A DNA stretch of 64,000 nt from Paenibacillus sp. FSL R10-2734. Lineage in GTDB: Bacteria; Bacillota; Bacilli; Paenibacillales; Paenibacillaceae. The notes under the pieces were generated by a model. That model made no database searches. It was not told the DNA's origin and worked only from the letters and a program-made list of their open reading frames with translations. Made by a program: the position numbers and the translations under genes. Numbering within the stretch: position 1 is the stretch's first letter; each line of letters starts with the position of its first letter. Positions 45,029 to 53,272 of the stretch are shown here, one piece after another. The stretch lies in assembly GCF_037963865.1 (NCBI RefSeq), contig NZ_CP150170.1, positions 4,898,001 through 4,962,000 on the forward strand, written 5' to 3'.

Positions 45029-45697
45029 CTACCACATTTGATCCGGCCGCATAGCTCTCACTTCGTATTGTCGCACTCGTTCCCCCGTAATAACAGGCTT
45101 TAGCAGCCCTTTCTCACTCAACGAGTGTAACAATCTGCGCGCGGTCCGAAAGTTGATACTGAAATGCGTGGTCACATCCTTTGGTCGTATCGCCCTACCC
45201 AGACGCCAAGCCAAACGCAACACCTCCTTCTCCTCGGATAAAATATCTACGCCTGCAGATTTACGCGCAAAATGAGGTGCCAGCACCAATTGTAAAAGCA
45301 TCCGGCACACCTCGGGGCGATGCTGAAGATCGTCAACAGAAAAATGAATCATCTTCCACTCCATTCCAGTCAGAAAAGTGTCCCGATTAACTGCATAGTT
45401 GAATCTCTCGCGGTCCATGTCCTTCACATGACTTTGAAATCCGTCACACTCAATCCCGAAGCAACCGCCGCTCCGTGGAAGAAAAGCGAAGTCTAGAAAC
45501 TGATATTTGCGGTTCCAGTCGTACACTTCGTATTCTGGATGCAAATCATCGAGGCTCTCAAACAACGGCCACCATACATTCTGTAAGAACAGCTTCTCAG
45601 CATAATTATGCCCTCTAACAAGCCTTCCCCTTCTTTCTCCTGATCTCTCCATCAAGTGTTTGTCAATAAACAAACCATGCGCTTCTTCAAATTCCAT
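45029..45697 (-). CDS. Nuclease-fold / winged-helix protein, unknown function
   Basis: 222 residues with GAGGAGG before the ATG. An N-terminal half (about 60-135) reads WNRKYQFLDFAFLPRSGGCFG then IECDGFQSHVKDMDRERF, followed by NRDTFLTGMEWKMIHFS; the E-x-D-G-x-x-x-H pattern and late R-D/G-W segment recall the Vsr/DUF559 branch of the PD-(D/E)xK nuclease fold. The C-terminal part (about 150-215) looks like a winged helix (FSINFRTARRLLHSLSEKGLL). I do not recognise the family. Stand-alone gene flanked by repeat regions. Confidence 0.65.
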   Translation of the reverse strand: MEFEEAHGLFIDKHLMERSGERRGRLVRGHNYAEKLFLQNVWWPLFESLDDLHPEYEVYDWNRKYQFLDFAFLPRSGGCFGIECDGFQSHVKDMDRERFNYAVNRDTFLTGMEWKMIHFSVDDLQHRPEVCRMLLQLVLAPHFARKSAGVDILSEEKEVLRLAWRLGRAIRPKDVTTHFSINFRTARRLLHSLSEKGLLKPVITGERVRQYEVRAMRPDQMW

Positions 45698-45721
45698 ATT
45701 TCTATCCTCCTCTGCAAAAAT

Positions 45722-45763
45722 AAAAAAACGCCCTTCACCGCAACCATGCGGTTAAAGGACGTT
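45722..45763 (-). terminator. Hairpin with T run upstream of the nuclease-like gene
   Basis: Minus-strand AACGTCCTTTAACCGC / GCGGTGAAGGGCGTT stem with ATGGTT loop and a TTTTTTT tail. It lies upstream of the nuclease-like gene and so ends a transcript arriving from the right (CoA-binding gene region) or forms an attenuator-like hairpin ahead of the gene at 45697. Confidence 0.65.
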
Positions 45764-46157
45764 CTTCGTCTGACTTCAGTATAACAAGCTCAATTGGTGA
45801 TTTACATTAAAAATAATACAACCCGTAGTAATCAAACAATACTTCTTATATTGGCTGATCTTCATTATTTATGCCCCAATATTTAAGCCGCAATTACGTC
45901 AGCGCCAAAAGTTCGTTGATTGGTTAGTTGGTTGGTTCGCTGGGTCGTCGGTACATTGTTCATCGTTCACTTAATGTTGGGTCGTCGGTTCATTAGTCAT
46001 CGTTCGCTCGATGTCGGTACATTGTTCTTCGTTCACTTAATGTCGGTTCATCGGTTCATTGTTCACTCGATGTCGATTCTTCGGCGCGAAAGTCACCGAC
46101 CAACTACCTCCGACCACACATTTTATCGGTAGTCGGATAAGTGTTTAACCGTCTCTC
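45764..46157. repeat. Intergenic region with a degenerate ~30-bp tandem repeat
   Basis: No convincing gene. From about 45940 to 46085 a unit like GTCGGTACATTGTTCATCGT-TCACTTAAT recurs about four to five times with substitutions (GTCGGTTCATTAGTCATCGTTCGCTCGAT, GTCGGTACATTGTTCTTCGTTCACTTAAT, and so on), preceded by a GGTTAGTTGGTTGG stretch. The period is about 30 bp. It is not a CRISPR array: there are no constant repeats separated by unique spacers. Confidence 0.6.
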
Positions 46158-46592
46158 CTACGTCCGAGTACGCCCATGCATCGTGATCGCTTCCTCGACC
46201 TTGATGCATCGGTCCATAATCGCCGTCATACCGTGCTCAGCGGCGATTTTAGCGGCTTCCTTGCTGATTACCCCCTGCTGGAGCCAGAGCACACGTGCGC
46301 CGATGTCAGCGGCCTCCTGCGCGACCTTTGCACAGTGTTCACTTCGACGGAACACATTGACAATATCCACCGGCTCTGGAATTTCCGCTAACGTGTGATA
46401 GCACTTCTCTCCTAGTATTTCACCGTCAACCAATGGGTTTACAGGGATGATCCGATATCCCCGACTTTGCATAGCACCCGCGACCATATAGGAGGTACGG
46501 TCTGTTTTGTCGGATAAGCCAACAACAGCAATGTTACCTGCGGAAGCAAGGATATCTCCGATCTGCTCCCGACTTGGATTCTCAAAGCTCAT
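46158..46592 (-). CDS. CoA-binding domain protein (YccU-like)
   Basis: 144 residues, single CoA_binding_2 (Rossmann) domain: NIAVVGLSDKTDRTSYMVAGAM at the N-terminus and YRIIPVNPLVDGEILGEKCY in the middle are typical. Stand-alone members resemble the N-terminal part of acyl-CoA synthetases and bind CoA, but their role is unclear. GGAAAGGGGC precedes the ATG. It is downstream of aroA on the same strand, after a gap of about 75 bp. Confidence 0.88.
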   Translation of the reverse strand: MSFENPSREQIGDILASAGNIAVVGLSDKTDRTSYMVAGAMQSRGYRIIPVNPLVDGEILGEKCYHTLAEIPEPVDIVNVFRRSEHCAKVAQEAADIGARVLWLQQGVISKEAAKIAAEHGMTAIMDRCIKVEEAITMHGRTRT

Positions 46593-46667
46593 AGATAGTG
46601 CCCCTTTCCATAGTTACACTTAATGATCCTTGTTTAACTGAAGCTAGATGCGCTAGCTCCCTTACTT

Positions 46668-47960
46668 CTATTGTACCCACTCCACATTCGCACCAAGCGC
46701 ACGTAAGTGATCAAAATATTGCGGATAAGATTTAGCCACATGGTGAGCATCTTTGATCAGGAGCGGCTTACGAGCACGTAAACCAACAACTGACAGCGCC
46801 ATAATTACACGGTGGTCGTAATGCGCATTGATGGTTACACCACCTTCGACCCCTTCCGGCATGCCGTGAACAATAATCTCATCGCGGCGTTCCTCAACAT
46901 TAGCTCCTGCACGGGTTAACTCTGCCAAGTAATCGGTAATACGATCACATTCCTTATACCGCAGATTCTCAACGTTGTAGAATCGCGATGTACCTTCTGC
47001 AAATACAGCAGCAGCCACCATTGCCAGCACTGCATCGGTTGCAGCATCTCCGTCAAATTCAACGGCTTTTAGAACACCGTTTCCTTGTACGTGTACAGTG
47101 CCCTCTTCATGTGTAAGAGGTACTTCCATCATACGCAGCACATCGACAATCGCTCTCTCTCCCTGTTTACTCTGTTCCACAAGTCGATGAACCTTAACAT
47201 CCGACTTTGTAACAGCAGCAGCCGCAAGAATAGCCGCAGAGCCAGGATAGTCACCTTGAACAGTATATGTCTTAGCCGCGTAAGCTTGACGACCCGGCAC
47301 TTTAAAGGACATATAATCGTCCGCCGCATGAACCACAATTCCCGCCTGCTCTAATACTTCTAGTGTCTGGCCTACGACAACCTTCGATTTCAAATCATCA
47401 AGGACAATAATTTCACTATCTTCTTCAAGCAATGGTGTCAGGAACAGCAGCGCACTTAGGAACTGGGAGCTGACTGCACCGGAAACTGTGATTTTACCCC
47501 CAACAGGTTTACCTCCACGTATTGTGATCGGCAGCTTTCCTTCATTATGCTCTACCTTCACACCAAGCTGTTCTAGAGACACGATCAGGTCGTCATGCGG
47601 TCGTTTGCCTAATGAGTCAGGATACGTGTTTACGAATGTAACCTCAGGGCTTAGCGCAGCCACAGCCATTAGAAAACGTAGTACTGCTCCAGCATTTCCC
47701 ACATTAAGTTCCTTAACATCCTTCGGTTTGCGTCCAAAGCCTTGAATCACAATCTTCTCATCATCCTCTGTCAGCACAGCTCCCAGATCAGCAATACAAC
47801 GACGGATGGCGTCGCTATCTTCACTATGTGCCGGATGATAAATCGTACTTACACCTTCTGACAATGCGGCAACCAGCAAATAACGAGTGGTATAGTTTTT
47901 GGAAGAGAGGGCCCCAAATTCTCCTTGTAGAGATGGCGTTGGCCTAACAATAACGTCCAT
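46668..47960 (-). CDS. aroA: 3-phosphoshikimate 1-carboxyvinyltransferase (EPSP synthase)
   Basis: About 430 residues from the ATG at 47960, which has AAGGAG 10 bases upstream; upstream codons in the same frame are a shadow of the antisense rhodanese gene. Hallmarks include SLQGEFGALSSKNYTTRYL, LNVGNAGAVLRFL, LGKRPHDDLI and QGDYPGSAA. The start DVIVRPTPSLQG differs slightly from the more common P-G-S-K-S form. It condenses shikimate-3-phosphate and PEP in the aromatic amino acid pathway. The shikimate kinase gene is 420 bp upstream on the same strand. Confidence 0.93.
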   Translation of the reverse strand: MDVIVRPTPSLQGEFGALSSKNYTTRYLLVAALSEGVSTIYHPAHSEDSDAIRRCIADLGAVLTEDDEKIVIQGFGRKPKDVKELNVGNAGAVLRFLMAVAALSPEVTFVNTYPDSLGKRPHDDLIVSLEQLGVKVEHNEGKLPITIRGGKPVGGKITVSGAVSSQFLSALLFLTPLLEEDSEIIVLDDLKSKVVVGQTLEVLEQAGIVVHAADDYMSFKVPGRQAYAAKTYTVQGDYPGSAAILAAAAVTKSDVKVHRLVEQSKQGERAIVDVLRMMEVPLTHEEGTVHVQGNGVLKAVEFDGDAATDAVLAMVAAAVFAEGTSRFYNVENLRYKECDRITDYLAELTRAGANVEERRDEIIVHGMPEGVEGGVTINAHYDHRVIMALSVVGLRARKPLLIKDAHHVAKSYPQYFDHLRALGANVEWVQ

Positions 47961-48069
47961 AATATAAACTCTCCTTAGTAGATATATTTGTATGTAGTGC
48001 TCGTTTGACAGGGTGTTCCATGCTTGTGTTATCATTAAACCATTCTTCTGATGAAAAGAGGTCACAACC

Positions 48070-48375
48070 ATGTATAATGTTCCACAAATCACACCGCAAG
48101 AATTGCGGCAGTGTCTAGAGACAGGTGAAGACCTTGTACTCATCGACGTTCGCGAAGACGAAGAGGTTGCCTTCGGGATGATTCCCGGTGCACAGCATAT
48201 CCCAATGGGAGAAATCCCACATCGTACAGAGGATATTCCAAGCGATGCCAAAGTAATCTTTATCTGCCGATCTGGTGCTCGAAGCCAGCGTGTCTGCGAA
48301 TATCTACAACAGTTTGGCTATAACGCTACAAATTTAAACGGCGGTATGATCGAATGGAATGAGACACTCTCTTAA
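48070..48375 (+). CDS. Rhodanese-like domain protein
   Basis: 101 residues, one rhodanese domain: LVLIDVREDEEVAFGMIPGA near the N-terminus and the active-site loop CRSGARS with catalytic Cys near residue 74. It would transfer sulphane sulphur in the cytoplasm; the acceptor is unknown. AAAAGAGGTCACAACC precedes the ATG. It sits between aroA and aroK on the opposite strand, and its stop is only 4 bp from the aroK stop. Confidence 0.92.
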   Translation: MYNVPQITPQELRQCLETGEDLVLIDVREDEEVAFGMIPGAQHIPMGEIPHRTEDIPSDAKVIFICRSGARSQRVCEYLQQFGYNATNLNGGMIEWNETLS

Positions 48376-48379
48376 AAGC

Positions 48380-48928
48380 TCAGCCGCGGTAATGCATTAA
48401 AATATGTTGCGACACTTCTGCCGCAGTCAGGCCCGTTGTATCGACCGTGTAATGCGCGAACAGGTAAGCATCTTGGCGGTCTTCCATAATATGTCTAACC
48501 TGTTCTCTAGCATTGCCGGCGAGCAGCGGACGATTCTGATCTCCGCTAACGCGGGCAATAATCTCTTCTTCGGTTGCCGTCAGCGCAACCACATGCCCTT
48601 TACTCAGCATTAACACTGTATTTCCCGGCGCCAATACCGCACCACCACCAGTGGAAATTAATTTATTCTCGGACTCTAGCATACGCTTTAGCACCGCTGT
48701 TTCCACGCTTCGAAAGTATTGCTCTCCATCTTCTGCGAAAATTTCTGCAATGCTCCGACCTTCTGTCTCGATTATGACTTGATCCAAATCAACCAGCTCA
48801 TAGCCCAGTTCCTCGGCCAAAATAGCACCAACGGTTGACTTTCCTGTCGCCATCATCCCTACTAAAATAATGTTTTTACGCTTATCTTCCTGACTCATCG
48901 TTTTTAGTTCTTCTGTATCCCCAGCCAT
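48380..48928 (-). CDS. aroK: Shikimate kinase
   Basis: 182 residues. P-loop GMMATGKST, DLDQVIIETEG (shikimate-binding Asp), FRSVETAVL and GGGAV (Gly-rich loop), and RPLL with the lid arginine are all present. It phosphorylates shikimate two steps before chorismate synthase substrate formation; its product is the substrate of the nearby AroA. GGAGGATAGTC precedes the ATG. The N-terminal 17 residues before the P-loop region are longer than usual, so a start at a later Met is possible. Confidence 0.92.
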   Translation of the reverse strand: MAGDTEELKTMSQEDKRKNIILVGMMATGKSTVGAILAEELGYELVDLDQVIIETEGRSIAEIFAEDGEQYFRSVETAVLKRMLESENKLISTGGGAVLAPGNTVLMLSKGHVVALTATEEEIIARVSGDQNRPLLAGNAREQVRHIMEDRQDAYLFAHYTVDTTGLTAAEVSQHILMHYRG

Positions 48929-49023
48929 GACTATCCTCCAACCGCGATATTTGTCATATCATAACACAGGGTCAAAACATTAGACAATCTGCTTCACATT
49001 GTAAACACACATCGAATATGCAA

Positions 49024-49071
49024 CAAAAAAGGCCCGAAAGCCTCCCCATTTCTGGTGAAGCCATTCGGGCC
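49024..49071 (-). terminator. Terminator of gndA
   Basis: Outer stem GGCCCGAA / TTCGGGCC plus inner pairing, with TTTTTTG on the minus strand, 26 bases after the gndA stop. Confidence 0.8.
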
Positions 49072-49097
49072 ACTGTTTGTAACCATACCTAACTAGA

Positions 49098-50513
49098 TTA
49101 TTCTGCTGACATCCAGTTGTGGTGGAAGACGCCTTCTTTGTCTACACGTTTGAATGTGTGAGCACCGAAGTAATCGCGTTGAGCCTGAAGCAGGTTCGCA
49201 GGCAGTCTTTCTGTACGATAGCTATCATAGTAAGCCAATGCGCTGGAGAATCCAGGTACTGGAACACCCATCGTTACAGCTGAAGCGATAACTTTACGCC
49301 ATGCGGATTGGTAATTGTCCATAACATCCTTGAAGAAAGGATCAAGCAATAGGTTCTTAAGATCTGCATTGTTCTCGTAAGCATCCGTGATGTTTTGTAG
49401 GAAACGGGAACGGATAATGCAGCCGCCGCGCCAAATTTTAGCCAGCTCACCATATTTCAGATCCCAACCATATTCGTCGGAAGCTACGCGCAGTTGAGCG
49501 AATCCTTGAGCGTAGGATACGATTTTACTCGCAAACAATGCTTTACGCACGTTCTCGATAAATTCTGCCTTGTCACCATCAAATGGTGTAGTTTCTGGTC
49601 CGTTAAGCACTTTGCTTGCTTCAACACGCTCATCCTTCATTGCTGACAAGAAGCGGGAGAAGACGGATTCAGTGATCATAGACAATGGTACACCAAGATC
49701 AAGTGAGCTTTGGCTTGTCCATTTACCAGTTCCCTTTTGGCCTGCGGAATCAAGGATTACGTCAACCATTGGTTTGCCGGTTTCCTCATCATATTGAGAG
49801 AAAATATCTGTAGTAATCTCAATCAAATAGCTGTCGAGTTCACCACTGTTCCATTCCTTGAAGATACCGTGAAGTTCTTTTGCATCCAGTCCAAGAACGT
49901 CTTTGAGCAGTTGGTACGCTTCACAGATCAATTGCATATCGCCATATTCAATACCGTTGTGCACCATTTTTACATAGTGTCCCGCACCGTCTGGTCCGAT
50001 ATATGTACAGCAAGGCTCTCCGCCGACTTTAGCTGAGATTGCAGTTAGGATTGGTTCTACTAGCTTATATGCGCTTTCTTGACCACCAGGCATAATGGAA
50101 GGACCTTTAAGAGCGCCTTCTTCACCGCCAGATACGCCAGTTCCGACAAAACGGAAACCTTTTTCTTCCAGATATTTGCTGCGACGAACCGTATCAGGGA
50201 AGTATGCATTTCCTCCGTCGATAATAATATCGCCTTGATCAAGATGCGGCAGCAGTTGCTCGATGGTAGCATCAGTAGCTTTACCCGCTTGAACCATGAT
50301 CAGAATTTTGCGCGGTGTTTCCAGCGAAGCTACAAATTCCTCAACGGAAAATGTACCTACGAGGTTTTTACCTTCCGCCTCAGCAAGAAGATCATGTGTC
50401 TTCTCCGGAGAGCGGTTAAACACGGATACGGAAAAACCTTTGCTTTCGATATTTAGAGCCAAATTCTTGCCCATTACCGCCAAGCCAATAACGCCGATTT
50501 GTTGTTTTGCCAT
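49098..50513 (-). CDS. gndA: 6-phosphogluconate dehydrogenase (decarboxylating)
   Basis: 471 residues from the ATG at 50513 (GGAGGACCAG upstream); an earlier in-frame start gives a non-homologous extension. The Rossmann motif GLAVMGKNLALN, catalytic KMVHNGIEYGDMQ with Lys and His, and the C-terminal RTERLPANLLQAQRDYFGAH are typical. It makes ribulose-5-phosphate, CO2 and NADPH in the pentose phosphate pathway. The length and NADP-type motif (FNRSPEK) point to the GndA form. Cytoplasmic, single gene. Confidence 0.96.
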   Translation of the reverse strand: MAKQQIGVIGLAVMGKNLALNIESKGFSVSVFNRSPEKTHDLLAEAEGKNLVGTFSVEEFVASLETPRKILIMVQAGKATDATIEQLLPHLDQGDIIIDGGNAYFPDTVRRSKYLEEKGFRFVGTGVSGGEEGALKGPSIMPGGQESAYKLVEPILTAISAKVGGEPCCTYIGPDGAGHYVKMVHNGIEYGDMQLICEAYQLLKDVLGLDAKELHGIFKEWNSGELDSYLIEITTDIFSQYDEETGKPMVDVILDSAGQKGTGKWTSQSSLDLGVPLSMITESVFSRFLSAMKDERVEASKVLNGPETTPFDGDKAEFIENVRKALFASKIVSYAQGFAQLRVASDEYGWDLKYGELAKIWRGGCIIRSRFLQNITDAYENNADLKNLLLDPFFKDVMDNYQSAWRKVIASAVTMGVPVPGFSSALAYYDSYRTERLPANLLQAQRDYFGAHTFKRVDKEGVFHHNWMSAE

Positions 50514-50730
50514 CTGGTCCTCCACCCTTTGCACCCTATATTTTTGGGAAATCCATTTCTCGCAGTATAAGAATACCACCCTTTATCAGAGACAGCAAAG
50601 CCTGCCCTGCGAATAGAGATCAAATTCATTGACAAAACCATTGCCAACATGAAAATGATCACAATGACTATTTTAACGTTTTTAGCGCCAGAAGTGAACC
50701 CCTGTCTGTAAGTTCTCATACAAATCTAAG

Positions 50731-50752
50731 ACACCCCGATATTCGGGGTGCC
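50731..50752 (-). terminator. Weak terminator of the gene at 50780
   Basis: Stem CACCCCGA / TCGGGGTG with a TAT-type loop; the T run after it is short (TGTCTTAG), so efficiency is doubtful. Confidence 0.45.
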
Positions 50753-50779
50753 TCTAAACAACATTTATTGGAAAATTGT

Positions 50780-51376
50780 TTACCATTCTAACATATACAA
50801 TTCCTTCGTCAATAAGGCTAGTTGGGCTCGACATTTGTCCGCGCGGACCGTATCCTCAGCCTTAAGTGCATCATTTAATCGATCCAACTGCTCATCTACT
50901 TCAATCCTACGCTGGCGGATCCGTTCTTCCCCATCAACAGAATAATAAAGCTTGGTCAGCTCCTCATCTGTGAGCATTGGGCCCTTCTGGTATAATACTC
51001 GCTGCTGATAACCAGAGATCTCAACGAGGCGGATCACTTCGCCGAACAAAATATTTTCAATAATAATCTGACGGTCCCGGAAACGCTTTACAATTGCATG
51101 ACCTCGCATGTCCCCAATTAATTTCTCCATCCATTCTGACAAGCGAGCATCGCGAATCATGTAGTCACCCACAAGTTTGTAGCCGTCTTTGATCCTTTGA
51201 AAACGTAATTTCACCAATTTACGACCGGTCCGGACCGAAATCACAAAGACCTGTTCGTTCTCGCTCCAATATAGGGAATAACCTTTTTGAATCAAATCCT
51301 TGATCAGGTCCTGGATATGCTGTCTATCGAAACGCAGCTCCAGGTTACAATACTCTACCTCGTCATTTTTGTTCAC
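50780..51376 (-). CDS. Conserved-looking protein of unknown function
   Basis: About 198 residues starting at the GTG at 51376, which has GGGGGGAG 4 bases upstream; a longer GTG start overlaps that site. No signal peptide or membrane segment. Highly charged, with an alpha/beta N-terminal two thirds (VFVISVRTGRKLVKLRFQRI) and a helical coiled-coil-like C-terminus (about 150-195, KLYYSVDGEERIRQRRIEVD). I do not recognise a family. Leftward, between gndA and a short rightward gene. Confidence 0.65.
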   Translation of the reverse strand: MNKNDEVEYCNLELRFDRQHIQDLIKDLIQKGYSLYWSENEQVFVISVRTGRKLVKLRFQRIKDGYKLVGDYMIRDARLSEWMEKLIGDMRGHAIVKRFRDRQIIIENILFGEVIRLVEISGYQQRVLYQKGPMLTDEELTKLYYSVDGEERIRQRRIEVDEQLDRLNDALKAEDTVRADKCRAQLALLTKELYMLEW

Positions 51377-51649
51377 GGCACTCCCCCCTAACTGCTTCAC
51401 ATCTGTAATATCAACACCATTTGTTCAATTTCAGAGTATTTATGGCTGCCGGACCTCTTCTTGTAATAAAGTACTTTTTGCGTTCGTCTTAGTCTTATTT
51501 TATACTTCAGTTTATGTAGCGGTAACTTGGTTTATTGACTATTTTTACCCGCAACAGTCATTCTCCAAACGCAAAACGAATTATTTTTCCTTTTAGCCCT
51601 TTTGGAGCACAATCATCATTTTCATATTAGCAACTAACGAGGTGACCAC

Positions 51650-51823
51650 ATGACATTTAATGCCGAGCTTTCTCGCAAGCTGAGAGAAGTCAAAAAAGGT
51701 GAAGTGACCTGTGGTCTGCGTATTGATAAGGATGATCCAGTCCTGCATGACGGCGAGATGCTACTCAGCGTCATTCAAGAAACCTTCGAAACTTTACTGC
51801 CGTTATACCGAATGTCCTTTTAA
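51650..51823 (+). CDS. Short protein of unknown function (57 residues)
   Basis: The ATG at 51650 is preceded by ACGAGGTGACCAC and opens a 57-codon frame ending at TAA 51821-51823, immediately before a strong terminator. The product starts MTFNAELSRKLREVKKGEVT and has a charged, partly helical composition with no membrane segment. Good ribosome binding site, compact length and terminator support a real gene, although I recognise no family. Divergent from the gene at 51376. Confidence 0.6.
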   Translation: MTFNAELSRKLREVKKGEVTCGLRIDKDDPVLHDGEMLLSVIQETFETLLPLYRMSF

Positions 51824-51826
51824 TTC

Positions 51827-51874
51827 AAAAAAAGCCGCTGACAACCTTAAATCTCAGGTTGTCGGCGGCTTTTC
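51827..51874. terminator. Bidirectional terminator between the 57-residue gene and the MFS gene
   Basis: AAAAAGCCGCTGACAACCT / AGGTTGTCGGCGGCTTTT stem of about 14 bp with A and T runs, between convergent genes. Confidence 0.88.
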
Positions 51875-51886
51875 ATATTTCATTTC

Positions 51887-53176
51887 TCAATTAGTTTTGA
51901 ACTTCAGCTTCGTTCTATGCACAATTAGCAGATGCAGCCCAAAGAGCATCAGCATTACAATTGCACTCATCAGGAACGGAACACCGTGACCTACATGGTC
52001 CCATAGCCTTCCTGATATTACTGGACCTGCCACCATTCCTGAGCCTTGTAGCGTCAGGAATAAGCCCCAGACTGTCCCTCGTTCCCCCTTAGGGACTTGC
52101 TTCGCAAGAAAGGCATTCCATGCTGGCAGAATAAGCGCGTAGCTTATACCGACTAGTGCAACCGCGACAAAAGCAAGCGGTAGCCAGCGTACCTGTGAGA
52201 ACAAGGCTAGGGAAAAGGCGGCGAGCAAAAAGCCAATATTCAAAAACACAGTTGTTCCTATTCGGTCCACCAGCTTGCCTGCTGGAATAAGGGCAAGAAC
52301 CGTAATCCCCCCACCTGCAATCAGAAGTAGACTAAACTGATTTGGACTAACATGCAGCTCCGTACGTGCGAACAAGGTAACTACAGGGGTCATCAAGCCA
52401 ATCGCAAAAGCCTGAAGGAACAAGGCTGGATAAAGCCAGCGGCTGACTTTAAGCGTCGTTCTGACCTGATGCAGTGTTCTTTTTATACTTTCTAATGGAC
52501 TAATTTTTTTACGTTCAACGGCTCCGCCGAGTCCTTGCATATCCCTTACGACCGCATGAGTTCCACTTGATGAGATTCTCTTAGGTAGAAATAGGGCAAC
52601 CACAACTACAACGGCAGCACAGCCTAGCAGGACCAAAAAGGCCACACGATAGCTTTGTCCCCCATGATCCATTAAAAAATTCACTACAATCGGACCGATA
52701 CCTGTTCCAGCGAGCGAGGCCATCTCGACTGCACCCATAGCTGCACCACTGCTGCCGCTTTTAGTAGATCCTGCCAATTCGGTTATTCCGGTCATCACAC
52801 AAGGCCAAAGCGGAGAGGTCCCGATTCCAAGAATAAGACAAGCAATGGATAGCATAACTGCTGTTTTGGCATATATTATCATTCCAACAGCTACTAGGAT
52901 CAACAACAAGGCACTTGTCATTGTCCAGCGAAATCCTATGCGTTCCATGACCCAGCCAGAAGGACTACGGAAGAGGTTATCCCCCAAATACTGGAGTGCA
53001 AAGGCAAAGCCCACTACCGTCACTGATAGGCCCAAAATATTCTCCATATATACTGGTAACAAAGCAACAAGCAGCGACCCTTTAACAAATTCAACTAAAA
53101 AAATAATTACCCACATCTCCAAAATAAATGGCGACGTCAAACTGATATGCGTGCGTTGTACTGCTTTCGTGGACAT
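51887..53176 (-). CDS. Major facilitator superfamily transporter
   Basis: 429 residues with twelve predicted membrane helices in two halves joined by a cytoplasmic loop (about 200-235). The GWVMERIGFRW and LVDRIGTTVF loops are the characteristic MFS inter-helix motifs, and WPCVMTGITELAGSTKSGSSGA resembles drug or sugar-phosphate efflux members. Substrate unknown. The start follows a GGATTTGGATG leader. Convergent with the short gene at 51650, divergent from speA. Confidence 0.87.
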   Translation of the reverse strand: MSTKAVQRTHISLTSPFILEMWVIIFLVEFVKGSLLVALLPVYMENILGLSVTVVGFAFALQYLGDNLFRSPSGWVMERIGFRWTMTSALLLILVAVGMIIYAKTAVMLSIACLILGIGTSPLWPCVMTGITELAGSTKSGSSGAAMGAVEMASLAGTGIGPIVVNFLMDHGGQSYRVAFLVLLGCAAVVVVVALFLPKRISSSGTHAVVRDMQGLGGAVERKKISPLESIKRTLHQVRTTLKVSRWLYPALFLQAFAIGLMTPVVTLFARTELHVSPNQFSLLLIAGGGITVLALIPAGKLVDRIGTTVFLNIGFLLAAFSLALFSQVRWLPLAFVAVALVGISYALILPAWNAFLAKQVPKGERGTVWGLFLTLQGSGMVAGPVISGRLWDHVGHGVPFLMSAIVMLMLFGLHLLIVHRTKLKFKTN

Positions 53177-53272
53177 TCTATCACATCCAAATCCTAGTAT
53201 TATGTAGATTGTTTTGTTATACTGATGCTTGCCTTAAATTTTAATATTCGCGAAAGGTTGTGACAGCATTAA

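Noticed and set aside
45940..46090. Possible CRISPR array
   Set aside because: The repeats are degenerate and contiguous, with no regular unique spacers and no cas genes nearby.
47961..48251. N-terminal extension of aroA
   Set aside because: It is antisense to the rhodanese gene, and the internal ATG at 47960 has a clear AAGGAG and the family start.
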